64,000 nucleotides of DNA from an uncultured Lachnospiraceae bacterium (GTDB lineage Bacteria; Bacillota; Clostridia; Lachnospirales; Lachnospiraceae). The stretch is taken from assembly GCA_902776305.1 (NCBI GenBank), contig CACYPS010000005.1:1-64000 (forward strand), written 5' to 3'. Both the position numbers and the translations under genes were made by a program. The notes under the pieces were generated by a model that ran no database searches, was not told the DNA's origin, and was given only the letters and a program-made list of their open reading frames with translations. This document shows, piece by piece, positions 1 to 8,646 of this stretch (position 1 is the stretch's first letter; each line of letters opens with the position of its first letter).

Positions 1-160
1 CTTATTGCTCGTCTGGTTCGTTCTGGATAATATTTACTTTTCAAGGTTCATCCGGTCGATGAATCTGACCAGCAGGCTCAAGATTCCGAGAGCCTATATG
101 TATTTCCTAATCGAAAAAAGTATTTTTCTTATTTATATTCATCCCGATATCGGGTTTGAA

Positions 161-850
161 TCAATTTGCCACTTTGACCATAGAATGTCTGAGGACGGTG
201 TCCTTGTACATATACCCTTTCAGAAGTTCCTCAGCGACCACATTCTCACCAAAGTTCTCATCCTCCACATGCATGACGGCATTGTGAAGATTCGGATCGA
301 ATTCCTTTCCTGTCGCATCGATCGGCGTAACGCCCAGGTCTGTAAGGACTGTTACGAACTGCTTGTAGATCTTCTCCATTCCCTGTGTAAAGGGATCTTC
401 CTGATCTTCTTCGGAGACAAGCGCGAATCCTCTTTCAAAATTGTCGAGGACCGGAAGGATCTTCTCCAGGACGTCCTTTGCGCCCATCGCGTACATTCCG
501 GATTTCTCTTTCTCAGTACGCTTTCTGAAATTATCGAACTCAGCCATCAGACGAATGTACTGATCGTTAAGAGCCCGGATCTTTTCTTCTCTCTTTTCAA
601 GCTCCTTCTTGCTTCTCCTACCGAAGATATCCATACCCTCCGGTTCCTTTCCGTCTTCAGCTTCTTCGGCTGTTTCCTGTCCATCCGCTGCCGGCTCCTC
701 ATCTGCTGTCTCCTGTCCGTCCGTCTCCGGTTCCGCATCAGTTTCCACTGTGCTCTCCGCTTCCTCTGCGGCCTGCTCATGGGCATCGGCAACGGCTTTT
801 TTTACGGCTTCTTCCATTTCATCCGAAACCTTCTTCTCTTCTGTATTCAA
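161..850 (-). CDS. grpE: GrpE, nucleotide exchange factor for DnaK
   Basis: Cochaperone that releases ADP from DnaK in the cytoplasm. The protein has 229 residues with a long acidic Glu/Asp/Ala-rich N-terminal region (about residues 1-90), then the family's coiled coil with the FDNFRKRTEKEK signature near residue 105, and a C-terminal beta domain containing DPNLHNAV. The start appears to be TTG (848-850), preceded by AGGAGG eight bases upstream; no better ATG is in frame. It lies 115 bases downstream of hrcA on the same strand, as in the hrcA-grpE-dnaK-dnaJ operon; dnaK would be expected just beyond base 1. Bases 1-160 hold no gene I can see and are probably the grpE-dnaK spacer. Confidence 0.96.
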   Translation of the reverse strand: MNTEEKKVSDEMEEAVKKAVADAHEQAAEEAESTVETDAEPETDGQETADEEPAADGQETAEEAEDGKEPEGMDIFGRRSKKELEKREEKIRALNDQYIRLMAEFDNFRKRTEKEKSGMYAMGAKDVLEKILPVLDNFERGFALVSEEDQEDPFTQGMEKIYKQFVTVLTDLGVTPIDATGKEFDPNLHNAVMHVEDENFGENVVAEELLKGYMYKDTVLRHSMVKVAN

Positions 851-965
851 TTAAGGTTCCTCCTTATTTACTGCCTGCTTTTTATGAACCGGCATGTTTG
901 TGCTCAACTTCCTGCCTCTTTATGCCGGCTGTATAGGTCATCCAGGATTGCTTTTGGAAAAGCCC

Positions 966-2066
966 CTACGTCTGACTGCCCGGACCCGAAGGCATGACCT
1001 CATCATCCGTCACCTCATCTGTTACCTTTTTTGTCCTGAACAGTTCATTCAGCGACTCCTTAACGGTGTTCAGATTATGCATGACCTTCTCATAGTCCAT
1101 ACGTTTCGGACCGATGATTCCGATTGTTCCCTGAAGACCGTCTCCCAGATCGTAGGTAGCAGTCACAACACTGCAATCCTTCATCGACTCGACCGGGCCT
1201 TCCTCTCCGATGTAGACCTTGATTCCGGTTCCCGGATCCGTCTCGTCCGCCTCGGTATCTTTGATAAAGTCTGCGAGAAGGCTTTTCTCCTCCAGTGCGG
1301 TTATGAGCTGGCTTGCTCTTGATTTATCGGCAAGTTCCGGATATCTGAAAATGTTATTCGCTCCGCTCGTGTAAATCTCCATATTTTCGTCTGTCTCGGC
1401 CCGGATAACTTCCGCGATCGTGTCCAGTACGTCATTGACGACCTGGACATGTATACCGGCCTCCTCCTTTATGTTGGAGATAAGCCCCAGATTGATATCC
1501 GCCAGAGTGAGACCGTTCAATCTTGTGTTGAGAAGCAGGTTCAGTTTTAACACCTGTTCCTCGTTGATGGACTCATCCAGATCAATGATATGGTTCTTTA
1601 TAATATTGCCTTCGATGACAACAACGGTCAGGAGCTGTCTCTCATTCAATCTGCTGAGCTGGATGAACTTGACTTTATTCCCCTTATAGGACGGGGCTGA
1701 AATCATTGTCGTGTAGTTCGTCCTTGTTGCCAGCAGTCTTACAACCTGCTTGAGGATTTCCTCCATCCGGTTCGTCTTGTAAATCATCAGAGTGTTCATC
1801 GCGGAGACCTGTGAGGTCTTCTCCTCGACCAACGCATTGACATACAGGCGGTAACCTTTATCTGAAGGAATACGTCCGGCAGATGTATGTGGCTGAACGA
1901 TATATCCCATTTCCTCCAGATCCGACATCTCGTTTCGTATCGTGGCTGAACTGAGGTTAAGGTCAGTATACCTGGAAATCGTTCTGGAACCCACAGGCTC
2001 ACCTGTTTCGAGATAGTTCCGGATAATGGCATTCAGAATTTTCCGTTTTCTATCGGTCAGTTCCAT
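966..2066 (-). CDS. hrcA: HrcA, heat-inducible transcription repressor
   Basis: Repressor of class I heat-shock genes that binds the CIRCE operator. It has 366 residues; the N-terminal winged helix carries LTDRKRKILNAIIRNYLETG and the nearby PVGSRTIS and SSATIRNEMSDLEEMGY segments typical of HrcA. The rest matches the family's GAF-like and inserted dimerisation domains in length. ATG at 2066 follows a GAAAGGAAG ribosome site. It is the first gene of the heat-shock operon and is preceded by a consensus promoter and a CIRCE element, so it should be autoregulated. Confidence 0.97.
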   Translation of the reverse strand: MELTDRKRKILNAIIRNYLETGEPVGSRTISRYTDLNLSSATIRNEMSDLEEMGYIVQPHTSAGRIPSDKGYRLYVNALVEEKTSQVSAMNTLMIYKTNRMEEILKQVVRLLATRTNYTTMISAPSYKGNKVKFIQLSRLNERQLLTVVVIEGNIIKNHIIDLDESINEEQVLKLNLLLNTRLNGLTLADINLGLISNIKEEAGIHVQVVNDVLDTIAEVIRAETDENMEIYTSGANNIFRYPELADKSRASQLITALEEKSLLADFIKDTEADETDPGTGIKVYIGEEGPVESMKDCSVVTATYDLGDGLQGTIGIIGPKRMDYEKVMHNLNTVKESLNELFRTKKVTDEVTDDEVMPSGPGSQT

Positions 2067-2094
2067 AAGCTGACTTCCTTTCTTTTAGATTTTG

Positions 2095-2121
2095 TTAGCA
2101 CTCGATGTATTGGAGTGCTAA
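2095..2121. promoter_or_regulatory. CIRCE operator
   Basis: A perfect TTAGCACTC-N9-GAGTGCTAA inverted repeat lies between the hrcA promoter and the hrcA start codon. This is the canonical HrcA binding site, here placed in the transcribed leader. Confidence 0.98.
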
Positions 2122-2133
2122 CATCTAAGACAT

Positions 2134-2162
2134 AATATACTCCGCGGTTTTGAGGATGTCAA
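2134..2162 (-). promoter_or_regulatory. hrcA operon promoter, housekeeping sigma type
   Basis: Read on the minus strand, TTGACA (2157-2162) is followed after 17 bases by TATATT (2134-2139), a near-perfect sigma-A promoter. The CIRCE palindrome begins about 12 bases downstream of the -10, so HrcA would block early elongation or initiation. Confidence 0.9.
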
Positions 2163-2214
2163 CAATTATTTTCATAAAAAAATACTGTCTTTCGAGTATT
2201 CCATAACGAAAGAT

Positions 2215-2303
2215 GCTGCCGCACCGAGAACTATTACAGGTCGTTTCGGCAGGTTTTATAAAATCCCTCCGAAACAAATCATGCTTCTTCTCGGTGCAGC
2301 AGC
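2215..2303. repeat. Palindromic element, GGCTGYCGCA family (copy 1)
   Basis: Arms GCTGCCGCACCGAGAA (from 2215) and TTCTCGGTGCAGCAGC (to 2303) pair with one mismatch, and a second inner stem GTTTCGG/CCGAAAC lies inside. It sits downstream of the band 7 gene. Related elements occur at 6771, 16090, 22644, 34909 and 53606, each beyond a gene's 3' end, which suggests a terminator-like role. Confidence 0.75.
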
Positions 2304-2374
2304 ACCTTTTATATTTCCGTTTTCAGAACTGTCAGTTATTTACTAAAACTTCCCACTTCGTTTCTAAGTTGCTG

Positions 2375-2574
2375 TCGAAACCATAAATAATGCAATCGGA
2401 GCGGCGTCGCCTGGCGGCCGGCACTTTAAATTTTCAAGCGTTAGCGCCGAAAATTTATTAGTGCCGCTGCCAGCGAGACCGAGCGGGATAAGTGAGATAG
2501 GAAATCTTCGATTTCCGTGATCGAACTTATGCTGTGCAGCGTCCCGACGATGCATTATTTAAGTACCGGTTTCG
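2375..2574. repeat. 200-base imperfect fold-back element overlapping a gene end
   Basis: The left arm TCGAAACCATAAATAATGCA (2375-2394) is mirrored by an arm at 2545-2574 that contains the last codons and stop of the band 7 gene. Within it, GGCACT/AGTGCC plus AAATTTTC/GAAAATTT (about 2418-2468) form a central hairpin, and GGAAATC-TTC-GATTTCC (about 2498-2515) forms a side hairpin. The whole could be a MITE-like insertion or a structured 3' UTR. I see no convincing gene in it: the 63-residue frame at 2364-2555 has no ribosome site. The remainder of 2122-2554 holds only the palindrome at 2215. Confidence 0.5.
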
Positions 2575-3496
2575 GCTTGGCACTCTTATCGATCGGAGTA
2601 GCATCTCCGAGACCGGTCGCTTCGGAAACCAGTCCGAGAGAAGAAATAACGCCTGTCAGATCGGTCGGCATGTATATCTTCGTTGCACGGCCGTCCGATA
2701 CATTCTTGAGAGCCTCCAGGCCTTTCAGTTTCAGGACGGACTCATCGACATTTGCATCCTTCAATGCTTTGAGACCATCCGCCTCTGCCTGATAAACAAG
2801 AGCGATAGAACGCGCACGGCCTTCCGCAAGAGCGATCTGTGCGTCGCGCTCTGCCTCCGCTGCAAGGATCTTCGCCTGCTTATCACCTTCGGCGCGTGCT
2901 ACAACGGATTCCTTATGAGCGGTAGCTTCGAGGATCGTCTGACGTTTCTCACGCTCAGCCTTCATCTGCTTCTCCATCGCGCTCTGGATCTCTGCCGGCG
3001 GAATAATGTTCTTCAGCTCAACACGGGTGACCTTGATGCCCCATGCATCCGTCGCCTCGTCGAGGATCTGCTGCATCTGGCTGTTGATAATATCACGGCT
3101 CGTCAGGGTCTGGTCAAGTTCCATACCACCGATGATATTACGGAGCGTCGTTGCATTGAGATTCTCAAGTGCGCTGACCGGTCTGTCAACACCGTAAGTG
3201 TAAAGTCTCGGGTCAAATATCTTGAAATAAACGACCGTATCAATCTTCATTGTGACATTATCTTTTGTGATAACATTGGACGGCGCGAAGTCACAGACCT
3301 GCTCCTTCAGCGAAATCTTCCCGGCAATTCTCTCTACGAACGGAACTTTCAGATGCAGACCGTGCTCCCATGTAGCACGATAGCTTCCGAGGAATTCTAT
3401 AACATATGCGTTAGCCTGCGGCACGACGCGTATGCATGAGAGCAGAAGCCATAAAATAAGAACTATCAGGACAATAATAAAAATCGTAAATCCCAT
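2555..3496 (-). CDS. SPFH/band 7 (stomatin-like) membrane protein
   Basis: Likely a membrane-anchored scaffold of the stomatin/prohibitin/QmcA type acting in membrane microdomains. About 313 residues: one N-terminal membrane segment (about residues 2-22), a band 7 domain with RVVPQANAYVIEFLGSYRAT and GLHLKVPFVERI, the conserved ELDQTLTSRDIIN region, and then a long Ala/Glu/Lys coiled coil (KAEREKRQTILEATAHKE onward). The ATG at 3496 is chosen because GGGAGG lies seven bases upstream; an ATG at 3511 lacks a site. No NfeD-type partner gene is adjacent. The fold-back element at 2375-2574 overlaps its 3' end. Confidence 0.92.
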   Translation of the reverse strand: MGFTIFIIVLIVLILWLLLSCIRVVPQANAYVIEFLGSYRATWEHGLHLKVPFVERIAGKISLKEQVCDFAPSNVITKDNVTMKIDTVVYFKIFDPRLYTYGVDRPVSALENLNATTLRNIIGGMELDQTLTSRDIINSQMQQILDEATDAWGIKVTRVELKNIIPPAEIQSAMEKQMKAEREKRQTILEATAHKESVVARAEGDKQAKILAAEAERDAQIALAEGRARSIALVYQAEADGLKALKDANVDESVLKLKGLEALKNVSDGRATKIYMPTDLTGVISSLGLVSEATGLGDATPIDKSAKPKPVLK

Positions 3497-3626
3497 ATCT
3501 TTACCTCCCACTACACTCTTTAAGGGTTCTCTGAACAGACTTAATGTACACTTAACGCGCAGTCTGTCCGTTGTTTATTAGTATATCATCTGCGCACTCT
3601 CTTGTCGAGATTGTTGATGTTCCGCA

Positions 3627-3800
3627 TTACATTTGATGCCTTACCACAGCATACTCATCCTCAAGTCTGTAGAACGGACAGATCTTCTCCGGGGATGTGA
3701 TGAAACGGACATAATCATCCTCATCCATACTGGCCGAGCAATAATACTCCTCGTCATTCTCGTCATACTCGAAGTTCACGCAGCTGTCACACATGCTCAT
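3627..3800 (-). CDS. Small Cys-rich protein, DUF6472-like
   Basis: A 57-residue protein beginning MSMCDSCVNFEYDEND and containing CSASMDEDDYVRF, KICPFYR and the ending DEYAVVRHQM. Cysteines at positions 4, 7, 21 and 41 could bind a metal. The pattern (C-x2-C-x-N-x-x-Y-D-E, acidic middle, CPFY, DEY-VVR-QM) matches what I recall of the DUF6472 family of Clostridia; no function is known to me. An AGGAGG lies 12 bases before the first ATG. It is followed on the minus strand by the band 7 gene. Confidence 0.8.
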   Translation of the reverse strand: MSMCDSCVNFEYDENDEEYYCSASMDEDDYVRFITSPEKICPFYRLEDEYAVVRHQM

Positions 3801-3844
3801 ATCTTTTGCAGTCCTCCTGTTGCTACATTACCATAATATCCTGT

Positions 3845-3996
3845 CAGGCCTTTCCTCCGCGGTTCCTGCCACGCGCCTTATTGTACTTCTTATAAATACA
3901 TTATGCCCGTACGTTCTTTTCAGGCCTTTCCTCCGCGGTTCCTGCCCCGCGCCTTATTGTACTTCTTATAAGTACGTTTTGGCTGCGCATTCTTTT
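3845..3996. repeat. 76-base tandem duplication of the uvrB 3' end
   Basis: Bases 3845-3920 repeat 3921-3996 head to tail. The first roughly 50 bases are nearly identical and the rest has diverged. The inner copy encodes the last codons of UvrB (ending [12 protein letters not shown]); the outer copy encodes the same peptide end beyond the UvrB stop codon and is presumably untranslated. Confidence 0.85.
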
Positions 3997-6034
3997 CCAC
4001 GGCCATATCCTGCCGTGCTCTCGCCCGAATCTTTCTGACGGAGGATTCCGTATCCTCGACGTCATCCAGATTCTTTTTGAGTTCGACCATCTTGTCGCGC
4101 AGTTCGGCTGCCATCTCAAAATTAAGCTCAGCCGCTGCGGCACGCATCTGCTTCTCCACCTTGGCGATCAGTTCTTCCAGTTCTGCCCGGCTCATGTCCT
4201 CCGGATCCTTATCCAGTTTTGCTTCCGTCTGAGCCACCTCTTTGGAGATGGAGATCAGATCGCGAACCGCCTTTCGGATCGTAGTGGGCGTGATGCCGTT
4301 TGCCTTATTGTATTCCTGCTGAATCGCCCTTCTGCGCTTCGTTTCACCGATCGCCTTGCGCATGGAATCCGTCATCACATCCGCATACATGATTACATGT
4401 CCGTCCGAGTTTCTTGATGCGCGGCCGATCGTCTGGATCAGAGACGTCTCCGATCTCAGAAAGCCTTCCTTGTCGGCGTCAAGAATCGCGACCAGTGTGA
4501 TTTCCGGTATGTCCAGACCTTCACGAAGCAGATTGATACCGACAAGTACGTCGAACACATCCAGTCTCATGTCGCGGATGATCTGGGTACGTTCCAACGT
4601 ATCGATGTCGGAATGCAGATAGCGCACCCTGATTCCGAGGTCTTTCATGTAATCGGTGAGATCCTCCGCCATCCTTTTCGTGAGCGTCGTGATCAGTACC
4701 TTATTATGATTTTCAACTTCCTTATTGACTTCACCGATCAGATCATCAATCTGTCCCTCGACCGGACGCACGTCCACATCCGGATCCAGCAGACCGGTCG
4801 GGCGTATGATCTGTTCCGTGCGGAGCAATTCATGTTCCTGCTCATACTTGCCGGGCGTCGCAGAGACGAACATGATCTGATCAATTCTCTCCTCAAATTC
4901 CGTGAAGTTGAGCGGACGGTTATCGAGGGCACTCGGAAGGCGGAATCCGTAGTCGACCAATGTCATCTTTCTGCTTCTGTCACCGTTATACATGGCACCG
5001 ATCTGAGGAATTGTCATATGCGACTCGTCCACGATAATAAGGAAATCATTCCTAAAATAATCAATCAGAGTATAAGGCGGCTGGCCTTCCTCCCTGCCCG
5101 TTAAGTGTCTTGAATAATTCTCGATTCCGGAACAGAACCCGGTCTCTTTCATCATCTCGACGTCGAATTCGGTTCTTTCGCTGATACGCTGTGCTTCGAG
5201 AAGCTTGTCGTTCGCTTTGAAAAATGTGACTCTGTCCCGCATCTCCTGCTCTATCGAATCGCAGGCTTCACGCATTCTCTCGGGCGGGACGACATAAAAT
5301 GAAGCCGGATAGATTGCCTGATAGGAAAGCTCTGCCTTCACGTCCCCTGTCAACGTATCGACCTGCATGACCCGCTCGATCTCATCGCCGAAGAATTCGA
5401 TTCTGACTGCATATTCATTATTGTCCGCGGGTATAACTTCCAGCGTATCTCCTTTCACGCGGAATGTTCCGCGGTGAAAATCCATCTCATTCCGCTCATA
5501 CTGCATATCGATCAGTTCACGGATCAGTTCGTCGCGATCTTTCTGCATGCCAGGACGCACGGATGTCATCATGTTCGCAAAATCTTCCGGTGCACCGATA
5601 CCGTAAATACAAGATACCGATGCTACAATGATCACGTCCCTTCTCTCGGAAAGGGAGGAAAGTGCTGAGAGCCTCAATTTGTCTATCTCATCGTTGACAG
5701 CCGAATCCTTGGCAATGTACGTATCCGATGAAGGGACATAGGCTTCCGGCTGATAATAATCATAGTAGGAGACAAAATACTCGACGGCATTTTCGGGGAA
5801 GAACTCCTTGAATTCACTGTAAAGCTGGGCTGCCAGCGTTTTATTGTGTGCGATGACCAGCGTCGGCTTTCCGAGCCTTTCGATTACATTGGCCATGGTG
5901 AATGTTTTTCCCGAACCGGTGACGCCCAGAAGCGTCTGTGCCTGATTTCCCTCGCGAAATCCGTTGACCAGATCATCGATGGCTTCCGGCTGATCCCCGG
6001 TAGGTGCATAATCAGAGTGAAGTTTGAATTCCAT
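3920..6034 (-). CDS. uvrB: UvrB, excinuclease ABC subunit B
   Basis: DNA damage-verification helicase of nucleotide excision repair, working with UvrA and UvrC. It has 704 residues. The N-terminal [18 protein letters not shown] and Walker [15 protein letters not shown] are followed by the beta-hairpin [21 protein letters not shown] region, helicase motifs including SATPG and the QTIGRASRN segment, and a C-terminal UVR motif ([18 protein letters not shown]). The basic C-terminal tail is duplicated in DNA just downstream. The start lies two bases after the prsW stop and an AGGAGG is buried in the end of prsW, so the two are probably translationally coupled. No SOS box was noticed. Confidence 0.98.
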   Translation of the reverse strand: MEFKLHSDYAPTGDQPEAIDDLVNGFREGNQAQTLLGVTGSGKTFTMANVIERLGKPTLVIAHNKTLAAQLYSEFKEFFPENAVEYFVSYYDYYQPEAYVPSSDTYIAKDSAVNDEIDKLRLSALSSLSERRDVIIVASVSCIYGIGAPEDFANMMTSVRPGMQKDRDELIRELIDMQYERNEMDFHRGTFRVKGDTLEVIPADNNEYAVRIEFFGDEIERVMQVDTLTGDVKAELSYQAIYPASFYVVPPERMREACDSIEQEMRDRVTFFKANDKLLEAQRISERTEFDVEMMKETGFCSGIENYSRHLTGREEGQPPYTLIDYFRNDFLIIVDESHMTIPQIGAMYNGDRSRKMTLVDYGFRLPSALDNRPLNFTEFEERIDQIMFVSATPGKYEQEHELLRTEQIIRPTGLLDPDVDVRPVEGQIDDLIGEVNKEVENHNKVLITTLTKRMAEDLTDYMKDLGIRVRYLHSDIDTLERTQIIRDMRLDVFDVLVGINLLREGLDIPEITLVAILDADKEGFLRSETSLIQTIGRASRNSDGHVIMYADVMTDSMRKAIGETKRRRAIQQEYNKANGITPTTIRKAVRDLISISKEVAQTEAKLDKDPEDMSRAELEELIAKVEKQMRAAAAELNFEMAAELRDKMVELKKNLDDVEDTESSVRKIRARARQDMAVEKNAQPKRTYKKYNKARGRNRGGKA

Positions 6035-6036
6035 AA

Positions 6037-6720
6037 TCAGACCGGTACATCCTCCTTTGAATGTTTGTGAAGACTATTGAACGAAATAATTGTAAGTACG
6101 ATAATCATACCGAGTGCAGCCAGATAGAAGATCGTATCCTCTGAAGTAAGGGAGAAATCCCAGAAGCCGTGGATAAGAGTCGGTATGACAAGAGACAGTC
6201 TCCGAAATCTTTTGTAAGTTTTCTGGTCTCCGGCTTTCTCAGCCATTTTGGCTATACCGAGATAGTGTCCCATATATATCGCACAGATCGAATGGACCGG
6301 TATCAGTCTCGTCAGTGCGATCCCGGTTCCATAGGAAATCATATAGACAATATTCTCTGTGGCGGCAAAACCCAGGGCCGATGCGAGACAATATACGATA
6401 GCGTCGAACCTGTAATTGAACTCAGGACTTTTCCAGATGCTTCTCTTAACCGGCATTCGCTTGCAAAACTCCTCAATCAGTGCGACAGCCAGAAAATTAT
6501 CGATGAGCAAATACAGATTAGAACTCTCATCGAGATCCAGATAGGAAAGGCCGAGAGCCGCAAGAGATTCCAGAAGGACCGCAAGGATCGTCATTATCGC
6601 CCCGAGCAAGAATACCTTAATTACCAGGCCGGCAGGTTCCCTCTCTATCCGGTCAAGACGCCAGGTATAAAAAAGAAGAAGAATCGGCGGAACAATTCCC
6701 CAGAACAAAATACTATTCAT
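6037..6720 (-). CDS. prsW: PrsW-type intramembrane metalloprotease
   Basis: Polytopic membrane protease of the family that in Bacillus subtilis cleaves anti-sigma factor RsiW at site 1. It has 227 residues with about seven hydrophobic segments. All three family motifs are present: EEFCK (EExxK), FAATE (FxxxE) and HGFWD (HxxxD). A GGAGGTGA ribosome site precedes ATG 6720. Its partner here is uvrB, two bases downstream; no anti-sigma factor is adjacent, so the substrate is unknown. Confidence 0.93.
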   Translation of the reverse strand: MNSILFWGIVPPILLLFYTWRLDRIEREPAGLVIKVFLLGAIMTILAVLLESLAALGLSYLDLDESSNLYLLIDNFLAVALIEEFCKRMPVKRSIWKSPEFNYRFDAIVYCLASALGFAATENIVYMISYGTGIALTRLIPVHSICAIYMGHYLGIAKMAEKAGDQKTYKRFRRLSLVIPTLIHGFWDFSLTSEDTIFYLAALGMIIVLTIISFNSLHKHSKEDVPV

Positions 6721-6770
6721 ATTATTTCTGTCACCTCCACATAATAGTCACATTACATTTTAAAGAAAAA

Positions 6771-6860
6771 ACTGTCGCACTAACCGTCAAAACAACTATC
6801 GTGTCCGACAAAGCAGTGCGCATCATCGTATATAGTTGTATTCTCGCTTAGTGCGACAGT
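6771..6860. repeat. Palindromic element, GGCTGYCGCA family (copy 2)
   Basis: Arms ACTGTCGCACTA (6771-6782) and TAGTGCGACAGT (6849-6860) are perfect complements, with an inner stem AACTAT/ATAGTT. It lies just beyond the 3' end of ftsX and upstream of prsW. Confidence 0.8.
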
Positions 6861-6942
6861 CCGTTATCTTTCGAACCGTGTTATTGGGCCTTCCCGCATA
6901 ATTTAAGGAAAGTCTGCGTTGTTTGTTTACGCTGCAAGACAA

Positions 6943-7854
6943 TCAGATATCGAGATGTCTTCTGACCGTTATGATAGATCCGATCAGACCGATACCGAGA
7001 CCTAGACCCAGACCGAACGGCACCAGATTCATAAACACCTGATTGGCCGTCGGTAACGATGAAGCGATCGTCGAGAGTATATCAAATCGATTCAAAATCG
7101 CTCCGATCATCTTGTCATAGGTAAAATAGAGGAAGACCAGCGGTATAGCGGCACCGATCAATCCGAGCAGAAGACCTTCCACAATGAAAGGAGCTCTTAC
7201 AAAACTATCGGTCGCACCGATCAGCTTCATGATAGCGATCTCGTTGCGTCTGACGGAAATACCTACATTAACGGTATTGGAAATCAGGAAAACAGATACC
7301 ACCAGCAGGATCGCGATGAGGCCGATCGACACGTACATGAAAAGCCGGTTAAAGCTGATCAGCGTTTTGGTCGCTGCAGCACTCTGGTTGACCTGTCTTA
7401 CTCCCTTCAGCTTCTCGATCTCCGTAACTACACCGTTCTGATTCTCTATCTCGTCGACCTGAACAGTGTAACTTGCAGAGTTGGCCAGCGGGTTATCCTG
7501 CGCAAAACTCTCGGCGTATTCCGGATTTCCCTCAAAATATTCTTCCTGGAAAGCCGCCCAGGCTTCCTCGGCGGATGTGAATTTCACGTTAATTACGTGA
7601 TCCATTTTCTCGATCTTCTGACCGATATCCTTGATGGAAGCATCGTCAAGACCTTCATCAAAAAGGACCGTAATACCGACTTCTTCCTCAAGTGTACGAA
7701 TCATATAGTTCACATTCATAAGAATTGAGAAAAATACGCCGAATATAAGAATGCATGCTGCCATCGTGGCGATAGATGCAAGTGAGAACATTCTGTTGCG
7801 CCAGATATTCTTAAATCCCTGCCTCAGATTGTAGATGAAAGATCTAGGCTTCAT
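6943..7854 (-). CDS. ftsX: FtsX, cell-division ABC transporter permease
   Basis: Membrane partner of FtsE that transmits ATP hydrolysis to peptidoglycan hydrolases at the division septum. About 303 residues from the ATG at 7854, which has AGGAGG immediately upstream within the end of ftsE; an ATG 30 bases earlier has no site. There is one N-terminal membrane helix (about residues 22-44), an extracellular domain, then three C-terminal helices with the RRNEIAIMKLIGATDSFVRAP segment typical of FtsX. The start overlaps the ftsE stop by 11 bases. Confidence 0.96.
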   Translation of the reverse strand: MKPRSFIYNLRQGFKNIWRNRMFSLASIATMAACILIFGVFFSILMNVNYMIRTLEEEVGITVLFDEGLDDASIKDIGQKIEKMDHVINVKFTSAEEAWAAFQEEYFEGNPEYAESFAQDNPLANSASYTVQVDEIENQNGVVTEIEKLKGVRQVNQSAAATKTLISFNRLFMYVSIGLIAILLVVSVFLISNTVNVGISVRRNEIAIMKLIGATDSFVRAPFIVEGLLLGLIGAAIPLVFLYFTYDKMIGAILNRFDILSTIASSLPTANQVFMNLVPFGLGLGLGIGLIGSIITVRRHLDI

Positions 7855-8527
7855 GATAGCCTCCTTCCTCCACATCCCGGGCAATAATACCGCGGCGCAT
7901 GGTAATGACTCGTTTCTGGAATCTGTTCACAAGCTCCCTGTTGTGAGTAACAACAAGTACTGTCGTTCCTCGCTCATTGATATCCAGCAAAAGCTTCATG
8001 ATTTCATATGAATTCTTCGGGTCCAGGTTGCCGGTGGGCTCATCGCACAGAAGAAGTTCCGGTCTGTTGACGATTGCTCTGGCAACGGCGACACGCTGCT
8101 GCTCACCTCCGGAGAGTTGAAGCGGTTTGCTCTTGTACTTCTCCGCCAGTCCTACGAGCTGAAGTGTCTCGGGAACTCTCTTGCGAATCACTCTTCCGGG
8201 AGCCTCGACGACATGCTGGGCAAATGCGACATTCTCATATACATTTCTGTCATTGAGAAGTCTGAAATCCTGAAATACAACGCCTACCTCACGTCTGTAT
8301 TTCGGAATAGCACTGCGTTTCATGGTATTCAGCACATGGCCGTTAACCGTTATCACACCGCTTGTCGGATCCAACTCCTTCAGCAGAAGTTTTATGAGCG
8401 TTGATTTACCGGAACCGCTCTCACCGACAATAAATACGAACTCTCCTTTGTCAACATGGAGAGAAACCGCATCAACAGCCGGCTGACCCCTGTTATATGA
8501 CTTGCTTACGCGGTCAAGATCGATCAT
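7844..8527 (-). CDS. ftsE: FtsE, cell-division ABC transporter ATPase
   Basis: Cytoplasmic ATPase of the FtsEX complex. About 227 residues with Walker A GESGSGKST, Q-loop VVFQDFRLL, signature LSGGEQQRVAVARA, Walker [13 protein letters not shown] and the switch His in VVTHNREL. The start at 8527 is chosen for AGGAGG six bases upstream and for the MIDLDRVSKSY opening; upstream codons to 8584 are unlikely to be translated. It is the first gene of the ftsEX pair. Confidence 0.97.
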   Translation of the reverse strand: MIDLDRVSKSYNRGQPAVDAVSLHVDKGEFVFIVGESGSGKSTLIKLLLKELDPTSGVITVNGHVLNTMKRSAIPKYRREVGVVFQDFRLLNDRNVYENVAFAQHVVEAPGRVIRKRVPETLQLVGLAEKYKSKPLQLSGGEQQRVAVARAIVNRPELLLCDEPTGNLDPKNSYEIMKLLLDINERGTTVLVVTHNRELVNRFQKRVITMRRGIIARDVEEGGYHEA

Positions 8528-8646
8528 ATATATCCTCCTCTTTCTTTCGGAAGACACCGGCGCCGTCACCGACGACATCGCCATGCAGTACCGATGACAT
8601 GGTTCAATCTGACCGCTGATGCTGAGTGCATCCGCTCATGCATGTC

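Noticed and set aside
5-997. Plus-strand open frame of 330 codons over grpE
   Set aside because: It is antisense to a clear grpE, has no ribosome site and shows no family pattern.
2364-2555. 63-codon minus-strand frame in the fold-back element
   Set aside because: No ribosome site, and the sequence is explained by the inverted-repeat structure.
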